Below are positions 49,494 to 61,929 of a DNA stretch of 64,000 nucleotides, piece by piece (position 1 is the first letter of the stretch; each line of letters opens with the position of its first letter). The notes under the pieces are model-generated. The model was not told the origin of the DNA. It saw only the letters and a list, made by a program, of their open reading frames with translations, and did not search any database. Source of the stretch: Mya arenaria (Eukaryota; Mollusca; Bivalvia; Myida; Myidae); assembly GCF_026914265.1 (NCBI RefSeq), contig NC_069133.1, positions 3,943,566-4,007,565 of the forward strand. The letters run 5' to 3'. Made by a program: the position numbers and the translations under genes.

Positions 49494-50502
49494 AGCTGCA
49501 TTCTCACAGATATACCGTTTTAACAACTTTTGTTTTGTCTTGGAATGAGCAAATTTTTGCGTAAATATCAGCAAACCAATGGTAAAAGAATGCTGACAAA
49601 ACATCAAATCCCAGATTTCATATTTCCTTCGAAGATTAATGTTACTAACGGATTAAGAAAAGTGCATAAAACATCAATGTTTTAACTTAAATATTAATAA
49701 AAAAGTCTGCAATTGAATTTTTTGTCAGTAGTCTTATATTACTGGTTTCCATGCATTTTTCGCAAAGACTGGATGGTACCAATCCAAAACAAACAAGAGG
49801 CCCAAAAGGGCCTATGCTCTACTGGCTGGGTTTGTGTGGTCAACATCACTGTTTTCGAAAAGAACCAACCCCTTATGGGTATCTGAATACTCAAAACTGA
49901 AGACTGTATCATATTCGCAAGCATTTATTACAAAATAGCATTTTTTATACTATCAAGGCCCATCATCTAATAATTTCAAGGCCAATAATCCAGGAAACAT
50001 GGGCAGATCAGGTTTTTGAAAGGAACTGAGCTCTAATGGATATACTGCACAAGTTTCATCAAGATACAATCAAAATTGAAGACTGTATCGTGTTACCGAG
50101 CAATTGTTTACTGACACACTATTTTTTTTTATTATCAAGGCCCATAATCTTGGCATGCATGGGCGGATCTGGCTGGTTTTCGAAAGGAACCGAGCTCATA
50201 TGGATATGTAGATACTGTACAAGTTTCATTGAGATACAATCAAAAAGGCTGTATCATGTTAACGAGCAATTGCCTACTGACACACTGATTTTTGTATACT
50301 ATCAAGGCCCATAAACTAGGCATACATGGGCGGATCTGGCTGGTTTTCGAAAGGAACTGTAGGCTGTATCATGTAAACGAGGATTGTTTACAGACGCACA
50401 TACTACGTACACATTACCATCGCATAAGCTCTTCTGGCCTTTGGCCAGTAGAGCTAAAAATGAAAACAGTTGTCAAAACATCCAAAGTGTGAGAGTGCAT
50501 CT
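49494..50502. mobile_element. TTAA MITE, copy 2, split by another element
   Basis: Left end AGCTGCATTCTCACAGATAT, right end (inverted) AGATGCACTCTCACACTTTG; flanks TTAG and TTAA. Interrupted at about 49789-50457 by a tandem-repeat element. Confidence 0.78.
49789..50457. mobile_element. Hairpin-ended tandem-repeat element A
   Basis: Starts ACAAGA with hairpin GGCCCAAAAGGGCC, then GCTCTACTGGC. Ends with hairpin CTGGCCTTTGGCCAG and GCCAGTAGAGC, the exact complement of the start motif. The core has about three units of about 173 bp (TACTATCAAGGCCCATAA, TTTCGAAAGGAACTGAGCTC, AAGTTTCATCAAGATACAAT). No coding capacity. Inserted inside MITE copy 2. Confidence 0.8.
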
Positions 50503-50829
50503 TTAACATTTGAAAGTAACTCTGTTTGCCTCATGCCCCTAAACAAGGTTTAATCATATTATATGAGCAGTGGGCTTGTCCCTGTATTTTTTATTGTATG
50601 ATTGCAGTAATGGATACTGGTCTCATTACCTTCGGACAATTTTTCATCAATTTTAAGGAAACAGAAAACACATATTAAGCTCATATAACGCTGTACAAAT
50701 TTAATCTATTTCATTACGTTGAGAAATAGTCCCTAAAAATATTAATTGTGGAAACATATTTTATCTAAATACATACAGGAAATGGTGACATCATTTACCA
50801 ATTTAGTATGAAAAATGCAGTTTCCTGAT

Positions 50830-53800
50830 ATTTGAATAGTGGTTCTTTATTTAAGCATCTCAATTCATTCAACATACACATAGTATGTATCAAGTTTCAA
50901 AGGAAACCAAATCATTGTAACAATTGTTTTCAAAGCAAATATTCACACTCTTGACAAACTTCTCTTCCTAGTTTCAACCTTGAGACTTTTTGATGAGTCT
51001 GCACCTTCCCTCCTCTTATACAGTGGCTTCAAGCAATAAAGCTAAAAGCTCAAGTTGCGCAGCTGGTGAACAAGACTGCTGTGTTGATAGTTAGTTGACA
51101 AACTGCACACTTGATGCCATAAATCATGTCCATCAACCTCTAGAATAAAGAAATGACGCAGCACAGAATTGATTTCAATTGGACCTCTCTGTACTTTCAT
51201 CCCCTAAGGCCTTGTTGTAGTCAAAGACTATGTCTTAGTGTGCAGTGCGTGATCTTGAGAAGCCTAAATCTGCTCGTCTGAGGAAGTAAGTCTGGCAGAG
51301 TGTGAAACTCCTGTCTACTCATATGCTATACGCCTGTGATCTATGTCTTCTTGTTTGTGCCCAACCATCACCTGAAGAGAATTTAGAGGAAGTTAGTGCT
51401 TGATTACAAGTTAATGTGACAAAACAAGGTCTTTTATTTATGCCACCAAGATCTAGTACTCCAAGTGTCATATCTTGTATGTTAACTCAAAGCAATTGAG
51501 CATAAACTGTTTGGTAATTTATTTTAAGTCACTGCTTCCACTTATACTATCAGTAATATTGAACATGAACCGACTGACCCAAATATTATTCTAAATATTT
51601 TTATGTGCAGAAACCATAATCCTATTAATCCAAAAGTAATCCAATTGTATGTCTTCACAAAACATTTTACAACAATATTTGTCAATTTAACTCAAATATT
51701 GATTATTGTTTTTTTGTCAGACAAACACAGAGATGGCCCTATATATATTGCTCACCTGATTTGAGAAAGGATTCTAAATTAGTTATTGTTTGAACACTTA
51801 CTGGACACTTTCGGTCTGACTTTATAATGCAGCTGGTGAAAATATTAAATGTCCCTTTATAATGGGCTTACAAAAACATTAAAAAAAATGTATTTGTTTA
51901 AAAATTACAAAGGGCCATAATTCTTACAAAATAAGTTTGTGAGCAGAATAAAAAGGCTTTGCCTAAAATACAACCTCAGAACTATATTTACAAGTAAAAC
52001 AAAAAAATCTACAACTTGAAATATGTTTGCTATATCTGGTTTTGAGAGAGAATGATCAGAAGAAAACATCACACATTCACAATCATATTAAAAAATAATT
52101 TAGTTTTTTTTTTAATAAATTCTATTTCAAAAACACTGCAAAAGACAAGACACTTACATTCAATTTCTTGATTTAATACATTGATGATTATCAATTCTCA
52201 TGAAGCGAGATGGGTCTTACACTCTAATCAGTGCAACTTGCATGTTCTTAGTTGCTCAGTTATTACCTTTTTTAAATTTCTCCTCTTGATCTGAGCCACG
52301 CCAAAATGATGGGAGATGCTTTTGTTGTCTTTTCCATCAGAAAGTATAGCACCTCTGTGTTTCTGTTTATCTCCTGAAACAGTAATAGTTTTTTAATAAT
52401 AATAACAATAATAATAATTAGTGACTTTTATTGGAATTATTTTCACCGCTTGTGCCTTGCACATTGGGGAACAAAATTGACTCTCGGAAAAATACAAATT
52501 GGACAGGCCAACATCGATAATATATTGGTAAAATATACATATTTTATTTATAACAGTATGCAGTTGTTGTTTTCTCAAATCCTACATAATTATATTATCA
52601 ATGATATTTCATAATACAATATAATTTATATAAAAATTGAAATAACACAGCATAGTTGTTGACAGAACATGAACAAATAAATGTGTAAGACTAATACTTT
52701 ATGGGGTGTAAATAACTCAGGGCTATATTTCACTTTAGGGACATTTGAACACTTTTGGTGAAGATCCACTACCACACCCACTAATCCCCCCCTTCTGAAA
52801 CCATATTTTTTATGGATCAACATATGGTAAAGGAATTTGACAGATGGTAACCTTAGGAACATTTCTGTGACATTATTTTGAAAACAGGCCAGCAGGATCT
52901 GAGGAGAAGATTTTTCCATTTAGACATATAGCGAAAAGTAGCTCCGCACCCTACAGCAAGTTTTTTTATGAATCAATATCCGGTGAAGAAAATTCATACA
53001 GGGTATTGAAACATTTTTTTTGCTTCATATGAAGATAACTTAACTAGCTGTTCATCATATTAAATAAAAATTAGCACAGTCTATGCCGCACACACAGAGC
53101 CCCGCATTTCATCTTTTACCAAAGTTTGATTGAGAGTTTAGTTTCTTGGCACACTATGACAAGTCTTTACAGGTATATTAAAGCTGCACTCTCACAGATT
53201 GATCGTTTTGAAAAAGTTTTTTTTTATCTTGGAATGAGCCACTTTATGCGAAAATGAATGGAAACCAGTGATATAAGAGTGCTGACAAAAAATCAGATCA
53301 CCGATTTTAATTTAAAAAATGGATACTTGTGCATTTTTCTTAAACTGTTAGTAATGCTTTATGCCATTAAAATTAGTTTAGTCAGATCTTATGTCAGCAG
53401 TCTTATATCACTTATAGCAGATATTTTGGCAAAAATTGGCTCATTCAAAGACAAAAAATAAAAGATTTGTCAAAATGGTAAATCCGTGAGAGTGCAGCTT
53501 TAAAGTGTTTGAGAAAAGTAATCATCTTATCAACACCGGTAAGAAAACAAATACAGGGCTCTTTGCAGCTGTATAGTCTGTCCTTTAGTTAATTCAAAAT
53601 GGTGAAGAAAAATAAAAGTTGTCTTCTGTTTTAACTTTTAAGTCATTCAAAGGAATATTGCCTACTGTTGCAGCATTTGTGACTGCACATATCATGTGAT
53701 ATACACACACTGATATATAACAAAACCAAGTTCATTTGTCTCAGTATTTGCCAATTTTGGGCTTTCACTTCTTGAACATGTTTTGAGTTTTAGTGATCTG

Positions 53801-56800
53801 AATAGGCTAATGTTTTTTTATGACAATGATGCAGGTGATCTAAAACATATTTTTTCATCAAAAGATCCAGGAATGAACAAATATTTTTTGTGTGAAAAAA
53901 CAACAGTTCAATTCATTTTTTTATGTAATTTAGTTAAAAACAAAACTTATTTAAAGTAACTATATATATCTCTATATAATTCTATTATTTATTCCACAGA
54001 ATATATTCCAACAGCAAATTTTAATGATATGCTTTTTTCAACCATTCCAATTTATTTTGTCAATAAGATCATTTAAACTATTAGCAGGCAAATTGACTAT
54101 ATTTAATAAATATCAGTAGGAAAATGACCAACTAAGATCTTAATTATACACAGTAAAGACAGTTACCATGACAATACTTGGTGCTTTTAGATGAAGGCAA
54201 AGATAACAGTCAGAGAGTTGCTACTGAAAAATTTCTTATCAAAATTTGATCAGGGTCAGTAGCCTTCAATGATATATTGTCATGGACCTATAAACTATGG
54301 TTTATAGGTCTGTGATTTATGTATATTGAATTAAAAATAAATAAAAATGTACATTAATTTTACTATATTCTTCTTTATATCTTAAATTCTGAACAATACA
54401 ATTTTATTGTTTTATATGTCACTGAATGCATGACTTGTGTTCTTTTTTAGTTGCTAAACTTTTAATACTAACATGCCACACATATATATTAATGTTTTAT
54501 GCAGTTTTCTTAAATCGTTAGTAAGGCTTAAGCCATTAATTATTAATTTCTGACCGAAATATGCCAATCTTTGATGTTAGCTTTTGTCAGCAATCTTCAA
54601 TCATTGATTTGCAGATCTATATTTACCAAAAATTTGCTTTTTCCAAGACAAAAATAAAAAAAACAGTTGTAATATTGGTAAATCTGTGAGAGTGCAGCTT
54701 TAATTTATTACAATTTGGCGATTAATTCACGTTTACATATCATATATGTGTTTCAAGAAATGGAACTTGATTGGATATTTTAAATATCAAAATATATATT
54801 TGATAATCCTATTTGAGTGTCAACAATTATTAAAGTGTGTCAACGTTAATATACCATCCTCCACAGCTCCAACCCTGAAGAACACTCGCACAATATTGTC
54901 CCCCACCGCCACTAAGGAAAGTCCCAATAAAATTTAAAACATATTGACCTTAAAACTACTTGTGAATAATAATTTATAATTAATATACTGTCATTTAAAC
55001 CTTAAAGTTGTTGAAATTATAATAGCTGCATTTTCCACATACTGATAAGTCATTTAAATAGCATAATTCTAGGCACCACCATACTTGTAAGTTTTCTTTT
55101 TATAAGTCTAAATTTAAGTTACTATGAAATGGCCTTATTTATTGCTTTTCCTATGTATTGAATGACTTCGTTCTTTGAAAAAAGGCCTTTTAATTGTTTT
55201 TATGATCCTTGTGGGAAACAGTGACACCATTCTGTGTATATCATAAACTTGTCAGACACTTTTAAATGTCCCCACAGTAGGACTGCAGAAAAAACCTTGA
55301 CACTACCTAGTACAGAAAAGATGCTACACTAAATATTAAAAGTTGTAAATTTCTGGTTCTCAAGCTCTTCAAATTTGTTTAAATTATTACATATAGCTCG
55401 ATATTTTTAGAATCATTCAATTTTTAAATTATTATCAAAGTGAAGAGTTTGATAAAGATTTAATTTAATACTTTCAATCAATAGCCTTTTTGATACTATA
55501 AAATCTATTACTTTAATTATTTTTCCTCCAGAAACCATTCCCTTATATAATATAAGAAATTGTTCAATGAGGGTATGATTAAGTAAAATCTCCTATTATA
55601 AAGAGTACCATATATATTCATAAAAGAAACACAACTTTCACTGCACTACAATTAAAAAGACAAAGCATTTGCATTTGCAAAGTAGAACATTAGGTCTCTG
55701 ACTAACTGATACATTCACTTAATCATATGACTGAAAATTTTCATTCTAAAATTTCTTTTTCTCAAGTTCTTCAACTTTCTTTAAAAATTCTAAAATGGAA
55801 AATATGACATATATATATCTGTACTTCAAGAATGAAAAAATAAATAAATAAAATCTTTTTCAGGTAAAGAGTATGATTTAGATTTGAATTTTAACAACTT
55901 TTTTTATGTAAAATGTATTATTTTTCATTGCCTTCATTCTTAAAGCAAGCCCCTTAAATTTCCATTTCCAAAATCTCCAATTATAAAGAATTCCATATTC
56001 ATTACAGAAACACTGTCTGTTTCACTATTAACTAGTCTAATAAATAAGCAAAGCAATTATTTAAACATAAAATGATATGATGATGTAATAAGAAATGCTA
56101 ACAGCAATACGGGATTTTATTTACATTTAGAAATGGGATCAAAGATGACACTTGACATTCTAAATGAACGAGAATGCTTAGAAAATATACAGAAATATGG
56201 AAGAGTTTTGTTTCTTAATGACACAAATTCAAAGTAATGTTCCTTTCTTGATTGGGTGGGACTAATTTAGCTCCGCCTAAAAATTGTTTTGTCATCAGAT
56301 TAGGTATAACACACAATGTGATTGGATCAAAATCCTGATATATAATAAACTCTGAATGGAGGCATCCAATCAACATCTAGTAATATTTCCATTTGTTTCC
56401 AATTGATTGCACCATCAGTGATTTACACAGTCAGTGATTTATGGCCTTTTAACTTGTAATGGTCAAGTGGCAAGTGCATATATGACTTATGTTAAATCAT
56501 GTTTTAAGAGCTAATTAGAATTTTAAAGTCTAAGCTATGTGACAGAAAATTAATACCAAAATCTTTTTTTGAATTGTAGTAACTGATTCTTTTGTATTTG
56601 ATGAGGTCAGACATTTTAAGATATATATAATATTCAGTGGATATGTGTTGATCAAGCATTTAATAACATGCCACAAAGCAGAATATTTATGAGGTCATTT
56701 TTTTTTTACTTCAGACCCTGGGGCAAGTTTGGAGAGTTGCACAGAATGCTTAAAGAACTAAAGTGTTGGGAATCAGTTCCTGTTTGCAGTGTGTGTAAAC

Positions 56801-59800
56801 CACGTGATAAATTGCGTCATAAATGCTACGTCAGAAGGCAATATTTTGATTTAAAACAAGAGGGCCAAATGGCCCTGAATTGCTCACCTGTCATATATTG
56901 CACAGATTTTTTAAGTTTTCACTATAACACATATAGAGAAAACCCATCAGCCCCAGGGTGTGGCCAATTTTGACCCCAGGGCCATAATTTGAACAAACTT
57001 TGTAGAGGTCCACTAGACGATGAATCATGCCAAATATCTAAGCTCTAAGCCACGTAAGTTCAGAGGAGATGATTTTTGAAGTTTTCACTATAAACATATA
57101 GAGAAAACCCATGACCCCCCAGGGGGCGGGGCCAATTTTGATCTCAGGGCCATAATTTGAACAATCTTTGTAGAGGTCCACTAGACGATGAATCATTCCA
57201 AATATCTAAGCTCTAGTCCAAGTAAGTTCAGAGGAAAAGATTTTTGAAGTTTTAACTATAAACATATAGAGAATACCCTAACCCCCCGGGGCGTGGCCAA
57301 TTTTGACCCCAAGGCCATAATTTGAACAATCTTTGTAGAGGTCCACTAGACGATGAATCATGCCAAATATCTAAGCTCTAAGCAACGTAAGTTCAGAGGA
57401 GATTTTTGATTTTTTTACTATAACCATATAGAGAAAACCCATGACCCCCCAGGGGGCGGGGCCAATTTTGATCTCAGGGCCATAATTTGAACAATCTTTG
57501 TAGAGGTCCACTAGACGATGAATCATGCCAAATATCTAAGCTCTAGTCCAAGTAAGTTAAGAAGGAAAGATTTTTGAAGTTTTAACTATAAACATATCGA
57601 GTATACCCATGACCCCCCGGGGCGGGGCCAATTTTGACCCCTAGGCCATAATTTGAACAGTCTTTGTATAGGTCCAGTAGACGATGAATCATGCCAAATA
57701 TCTAAGCTCTAGTCCAAGTAAGTTCAAAGGAGAAGATTTTTGAAGTTTTCACTATAAACATATAGAGAAAACCCATGACCCCCCGGCCAGGGCCATAATT
57801 TGAACAAACTTTGTAGAGGTCAACTAGACGATGAATCATGCCAAATATCTAAGCTCTAAGCAACGTAAGTTCAGAGGAGATTTTTGATTTTTTTTACTAT
57901 AAACATATAGAGAAAACCCATGACCCCCCGGGGGCGGGGCCAATTTTGACCCCAAGGCCATAATTTGAACAGTCATGGTAGAGGTCCACTAGACGATGAA
58001 TCATGCCAAATATCTAAGCTCTAGTCCAAGTAAGTTCAAAAGAGAAGATTTTTGAAGTTTTCACTATAAACATATAGAGAAAACCCATGACCCCCCGGGG
58101 CGTGGCCAATTTTGACCCCAAGGCCATAATTTGAACAATTTTTGTAAAGGTCCACTAGACGATGAATCATGCCAAATATCTAAGCTCTAGTCCAAGTAAG
58201 TTCAGAGGAGAAGATTTTTGAAGTTTTAACTATAAACATATATAAAAAATACCCATGACCCCCCCGGGGTGGGGCCAATTTTGACCCCAGGGCCATAATT
58301 TGAACAAACTTTGTAGAGGTCCACTAGACGATGAATCATGCCAAATATCTAATCTCTAGACCAAGTAAGTTCAGAGGAGAAGATTTCTTAAGTTTTCACT
58401 ATAAACATATAGAGAAAACCCATGACCCCCCGGGGCGTGGCCAATTTTGACCCAAGGGCCATAATTTGAACAATCTTGGTAGAGGACTATTTGGTGATCC
58501 TAACTACCAAATATCAACGGCCTAAGCTTTGTGGTTTGGGAGAAGAAGATATTTAAAGTTTTTCCTTTTGGTTGCCATGGCAACCAGAGTTCTGCATGGA
58601 ATTGAATTCTTTGAACAACTTTGATAGAAGACCACCCAAGGGACATCCCTATGAAGTTTTATTAATATTGGCCAAGCGGTTAAGGAGGAGATGTCTTTTA
58701 AGTAAATTGTTGACGGACGACGCACGATGCATGCCGGACAAAAGGCGATCACTAAAGCTCACCTTGTCACAAAGTGACAGGTGAGCTAAAAAGACTTTAA
58801 ACAAAGATAACTTTACTATTTCTTCACCATTTTAAATGAAAGAAAGCGCAGTCTAGGCCACCTACGGAGCCTTGCTTTCGGCCATTTACCAGAGTTTGAT
58901 TGCGAGTTTAATTGCTTTAAACACTTCGACAAACCTTTTCACAATACGGCCGTCGGACGGAGCACTGTCAAAACATGATTTTGAAAACGGGTGAAGCGTT
59001 TGATGAAACTAATGACTTTATCAAATGTCGGTAATAAAACAAATGCGGGGCTCTTTAAGCGGCATAGACTGCCCTTTATTTCATTTATAATGGTGGTGTA
59101 AAAGAAAAGGTATCTTTAATTTAAGTGTTCATTTTAAGCAAAATGTTGCCTTCCGACGTAGCATATATGACGTAATTTATCACGTGGTATACACACACTG
59201 GTTTGACTATTGGTAATCAGTTCCACTCACGTTGCTGTTTATTAATAGAAGAAATATTTTTTGACAATACCTGGTACCGTACTTGTAATTTTATTCTTGT
59301 ACAAAAACTCATCATCCTTTACTCTACTTATGTTAGGTAAAGGATTGAAAATATCTAGTTAGTGTACTTTATGGAATTATTTTTACCACCTGTACAATAC
59401 AATTTGGGAAAAAAAGTTGACATTGGGAAAAATACAAAATCAGGCTTAAATATCTAATTTAGATTTTAATGGCAAAATATATCATCGAAATTGGAGTTCG
59501 GGATGAACAAGCCTGAATTATTACTCTATTGCTTGGCATATTTTTTTTTTTCAAGCTCTGCTATATTAAATTCAGAATTAGAACAAGCCCCGATGACATA
59601 ATTTTCACCAGTGCATGATTGTGGGCTTGTGCTAAAATATTCTATATACTACATGTTTTTAAAGATTTTTATGCATATATTATTTTGTTAATTTATAGTA
59701 AGTCTTTTCAAGATTTTTTATTCATTAATGTTATGAAATCTCCACTTATCAAATTTGGAAAACATAAAATATGGTGAAAAATGGACAAGTTTTCACTAGG

Positions 59801-60971
59801 GAAGAAGGCAGTAAGGCAGTAAATTTCACCAAAAAACCCCACTATTAATGTTGTTGTTGCTTTAGCCATATTGTTAATGATTACAACTGAACAAAATTGA
59901 CAAGATGAAAGAAGAAAAACTGATTTCAGGAACATACCAGTTATTTTTTCATTATAATTGATCATCAGAACATCACTAATTAGTATAGTCTATCTATATC
60001 ATTATTAAAAAAAAGAACATGGAAATTATATTGATATAGTATATGAAAAATATTACTTGAAACTTAATGAAATCTCAAAACGCTGAAGTATAAGCAATAG
60101 TGTTGTGCCGATGATCAGTTATAATCGACAATTGATCGGAAAGGCCTTCATCAGCGACAATCGATAGTGAAATTTGAACAATCGATTATAGAAACAAGAG
60201 ACGTAACCACTACCGACTACCAGTTAAAAGATTGTCTTGAAAATATATTTTGTTTCTGGTCAATACATGTTAATGTTGAAATGTTCATGTGGTACTATAT
60301 TGTGTTATCTTATTACAAATTTTCTTTGTAATTTAACTGCAAAAGGATTGGTTCTCAACATCACACTTTTGTGGTTTTAAAATGTTACCAGTATTGTTTA
60401 CTTCTTAAATCATGTAATAATTTAGTTTTCTCAGTTTTCTGAAAGAAAATGTTCTTGTAAAACACAGAATATTCAACTGTTTGTTTTACTTGTTACTGAC
60501 TGATTATCAAAACGAAATTGATATTTTTCTTTGTGTTTACTTTACACATGTATTCAATACCGTGCACAAAATTTAGAGCCTGCAGTCTCATGATCTGTAA
60601 TAGTAACTTGTAAACACTAAAGTATAGTTGCGTTCTGAATAAATAATGTAATTTATACAAATAAATGTACAAATAATATTGTAAGGGAACATTTTTTCTT
60701 AAACTGGTTCATGTAGTTTATCTATATGCCTTATATATGATGACCTAAGATAGTTAAATAATGATTAAAATGATTAATAATCGACCATTGATTGTTTTCA
60801 TAAACCGATTATCTATAGTAATATTTCAGTACGATTCCCAACACTAATAAGCAATAAAAACAGTCAATTGTATATATATAATATATATCAACATCTACAG
60901 ATACTTAGCCATAAGTTTTCAATTTTGGATAAAATTAACAAAATTAGAATTGCATACCTTCTTGTGTACAT
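50830..60971 (-). CDS. Unrecognised host gene, 3' exons
   Basis: Phase-consistent minus-strand exons: 60971-60958 (14-base micro-exon, least certain), 59975-59938, 54911-54855, 52373-52267 and 51371-51315 with stop, then a 3' UTR to about 50830 with AATAAA at 50851-50846. The four last exons read in one frame: DVLMINYNEKIT, then VAVGDNIVRVFFRVGAVEDG, then DKQKHRGAILSDGKDNKS and HHFGVAQIKRRNLKK, then VMVGHKQEDIDHRRIAYE. If the ATG in the micro-exon is the start, the protein has 90 residues; more 5' exons are just as possible. The sequence is mixed-charge and basic near the end, with no membrane segment, and I recognise no family. Introns are filled with MITEs, a foldback element and a hAT element. 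Support is the four matching phases and locally higher GC, not homology. Confidence 0.55.
50846..50851 (-). terminator. Poly(A) signal of the unrecognised gene
   Basis: AATAAA on the minus strand about 465 bp past the stop codon, at the edge of the GC-richer block 50960-51420 that I read as its 3' UTR. Confidence 0.45.
53000..53730. mobile_element. Foldback element, truncated copy
   Basis: 53040-53170 and 53505-53720 match the two halves of the element at 58795-59200 (for example GCACAGTCTATGCCGC with GAGCCCCGC, and ACAAATACAGGGCTCTTTGC). The halves are inverted copies of each other. TTAA MITE copy 3 sits in the middle. The outer left arm is missing. Confidence 0.65.
53182..53499. mobile_element. 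TTAA MITE, copy 3
   Basis: The cleanest copy, 318 bp: AGCTGCACTCTCACAGATTG at the left and, inverted, AGCTGCACTCTCACGGATTT at the right, TTAA on both sides. Inserted in the foldback element. Confidence 0.85.
54500..54699. mobile_element. TTAA MITE, copy 4, left end missing
   Basis: The right end GTGAGAGTGCAGCT followed by TTAA is intact, and interior text (TCGTTAGTAAGGCTTAAGCC, CAAGACAAAAATAAAAAAAA) matches the family. The left inverted end is gone. Confidence 0.75.
54940..56780. other. Intron of the unrecognised gene, nothing else firm
   Basis: Very AT-rich. 56240-56400 has several CCAAT/ATTGG motifs but no transcript start can be supported. Confidence 0.4.
56782..59205. mobile_element. 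Foldback element with a nested tandem-repeat element
   Basis: Outer arms CAGTGTGTGTAAACCACGTG at 56787 and, inverted, CAGTGTGTGTATACCACGTG ending at 59200 pair over roughly 60 bp, continuing through ATAAATTGCGTCATAAATGC. GTTTG flanks both sides (56782-56786 and 59201-59205), a likely 5-bp duplication. Internal halves at 58810-58920 and 59000-59110 are also mutually inverted. Element B (56859-58788) is inserted in the left arm. No coding capacity. Confidence 0.75.
56859..58788. mobile_element. Hairpin-ended tandem-repeat element B
   Basis: Starts ACAAGA with hairpin GGGCCAAATGGCCC, then GCTCACCTGTCA at 56882-56893. Ends CTTGTCACAAAGTGACAG with TGACAGGTGAGC at 58775-58786, the exact complement of the start motif. 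The core has nine to ten units of about 165-170 bp marked by GGGGCCAATTTTGACCCCAG, GGTCCACTAGACGATGAATC and CTAAGCTCTAGTCCAAGTAA. Units are alike enough to suggest modest age. Confidence 0.85.
60090..60854. mobile_element. hAT-type non-autonomous element
   Basis: The 8-bp direct repeat ATAAGCAA at 60090-60097 and 60847-60854 flanks 60098-60846. The ends are TAGTGTTGTGCCGATGATCA and, inverted, TAGTGTTGGGAATCGTACTG; GATTATCGATTAT-type motifs recur inside both ends. An 8-bp duplication and the TAG start fit the hAT superfamily. No transposase is seen. Lies in an intron of the unrecognised gene. Confidence 0.82.
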
Positions 60972-61404
60972 CTGTTTAATAAAATGAATAATTTTCCTTT
61001 ATCATTAAGTAAAACAGTTTTTAAAATAACAATTGAAGGATTAAAATTTTGAGCTACTAATTGCATTACCATAGATCTACTCAAATTTTGACACTTTTTA
61101 AAGAATAACCAATAATAATTTCCAAATCTTCAAATGTAAAAGATCTACAGCATTCTTCCAAAATGGAAATATTTCATACTTGACTGAGTTCTTATTGAAA
61201 AATTGTCCTGAGGTAAAATGGTATTATTAAAACATGTGCTAACAATATTCCCAAATAATTTGGTACAGTATGACAAACAAATAAGCACATGATTGTGAAG
61301 AATCACTGTTTCTATGTACAATTGACTGGTGCAATAGTTAGCAATAGACTTGGCGTCAATTGAATTTAGTTTGAAGGATAAACAATAACACTTTTTTAAC
61401 ACTT

Positions 61405-61672
61405 TTTTACCTCTTTTTTTTCAAAAAAATGATTGCAGTCAATTGTAACCATGAACTCCCCAGGTCCAGGGAATAGTGGGATTTTCGGTTCAGCCAACCC
61501 CGGCTTTATAAAGCAACAATAATTAGCAATCAGGGATACTTTTTTATTATTTTGACATTTGTTATTAAAGTTAACCTGGGAGGAAAAGTGCGCCCGGTGT
61601 GGGGCTCGAACCCACGACCGCCGGAACTCTAGCATGGCGCTCTAACCAACTGGGCTACCCGGGTGGGCGGCT
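61405..61672 (-). mobile_element. tRNA-headed SINE
   Basis: Minus-strand head GGGTAGCCCAGTTGGTTAGA (A box) and GTCGTGGGTTCGAGCCCCAC (B box) at about 61660-61600, then a body to an A-rich end near 61405. The anticodon arm is abnormal, so I prefer SINE over tRNA gene. Confidence 0.7.
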
Positions 61673-61905
61673 GGTTCTAACCGACACTAACTACATTATG
61701 TATCCCTGTCTCGAGTCTGCCATAGTCTAAAAATCTTCAAAAGACTGAAGGCCATTTAGGTGGACTAACCCCCGCTTAAATTCCTTCCCTGCAGGAATGA
61801 ACTGATGGTAAAATGTCCTCGCACCAAAGGGAACCTAGGTTACGCCCATTCCCGAGGAATGCGGGGAAAAAGCAGACAAAGCTTTGCGGAGTAATGTCAC
61901 TATGT

Positions 61906-61921
61906 GGGGGGGGGGGGGGGG
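61906..61921. repeat. Poly(G) tract
   Basis: A run of about 16 G. Confidence 0.85.
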
Positions 61922-61929
61922 CATACCTG

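Noticed and set aside
56668-56973. 101-residue plus frame with several cysteines
   Set aside because: It runs across the end of the foldback element and the start of element B, so it is a chance fusion of repeat DNA.
61145-61402. Minus frame ending FSIRTQSSMKYFHFGRML as an exon of gene 3
   Set aside because: The candidate donor is poor and the phase does not fit the micro-exon.
61596-61672. Possible functional tRNA gene on the minus strand
   Set aside because: The acceptor stem does not pair well and the anticodon arm would need a 13-base loop; a SINE head fits better.
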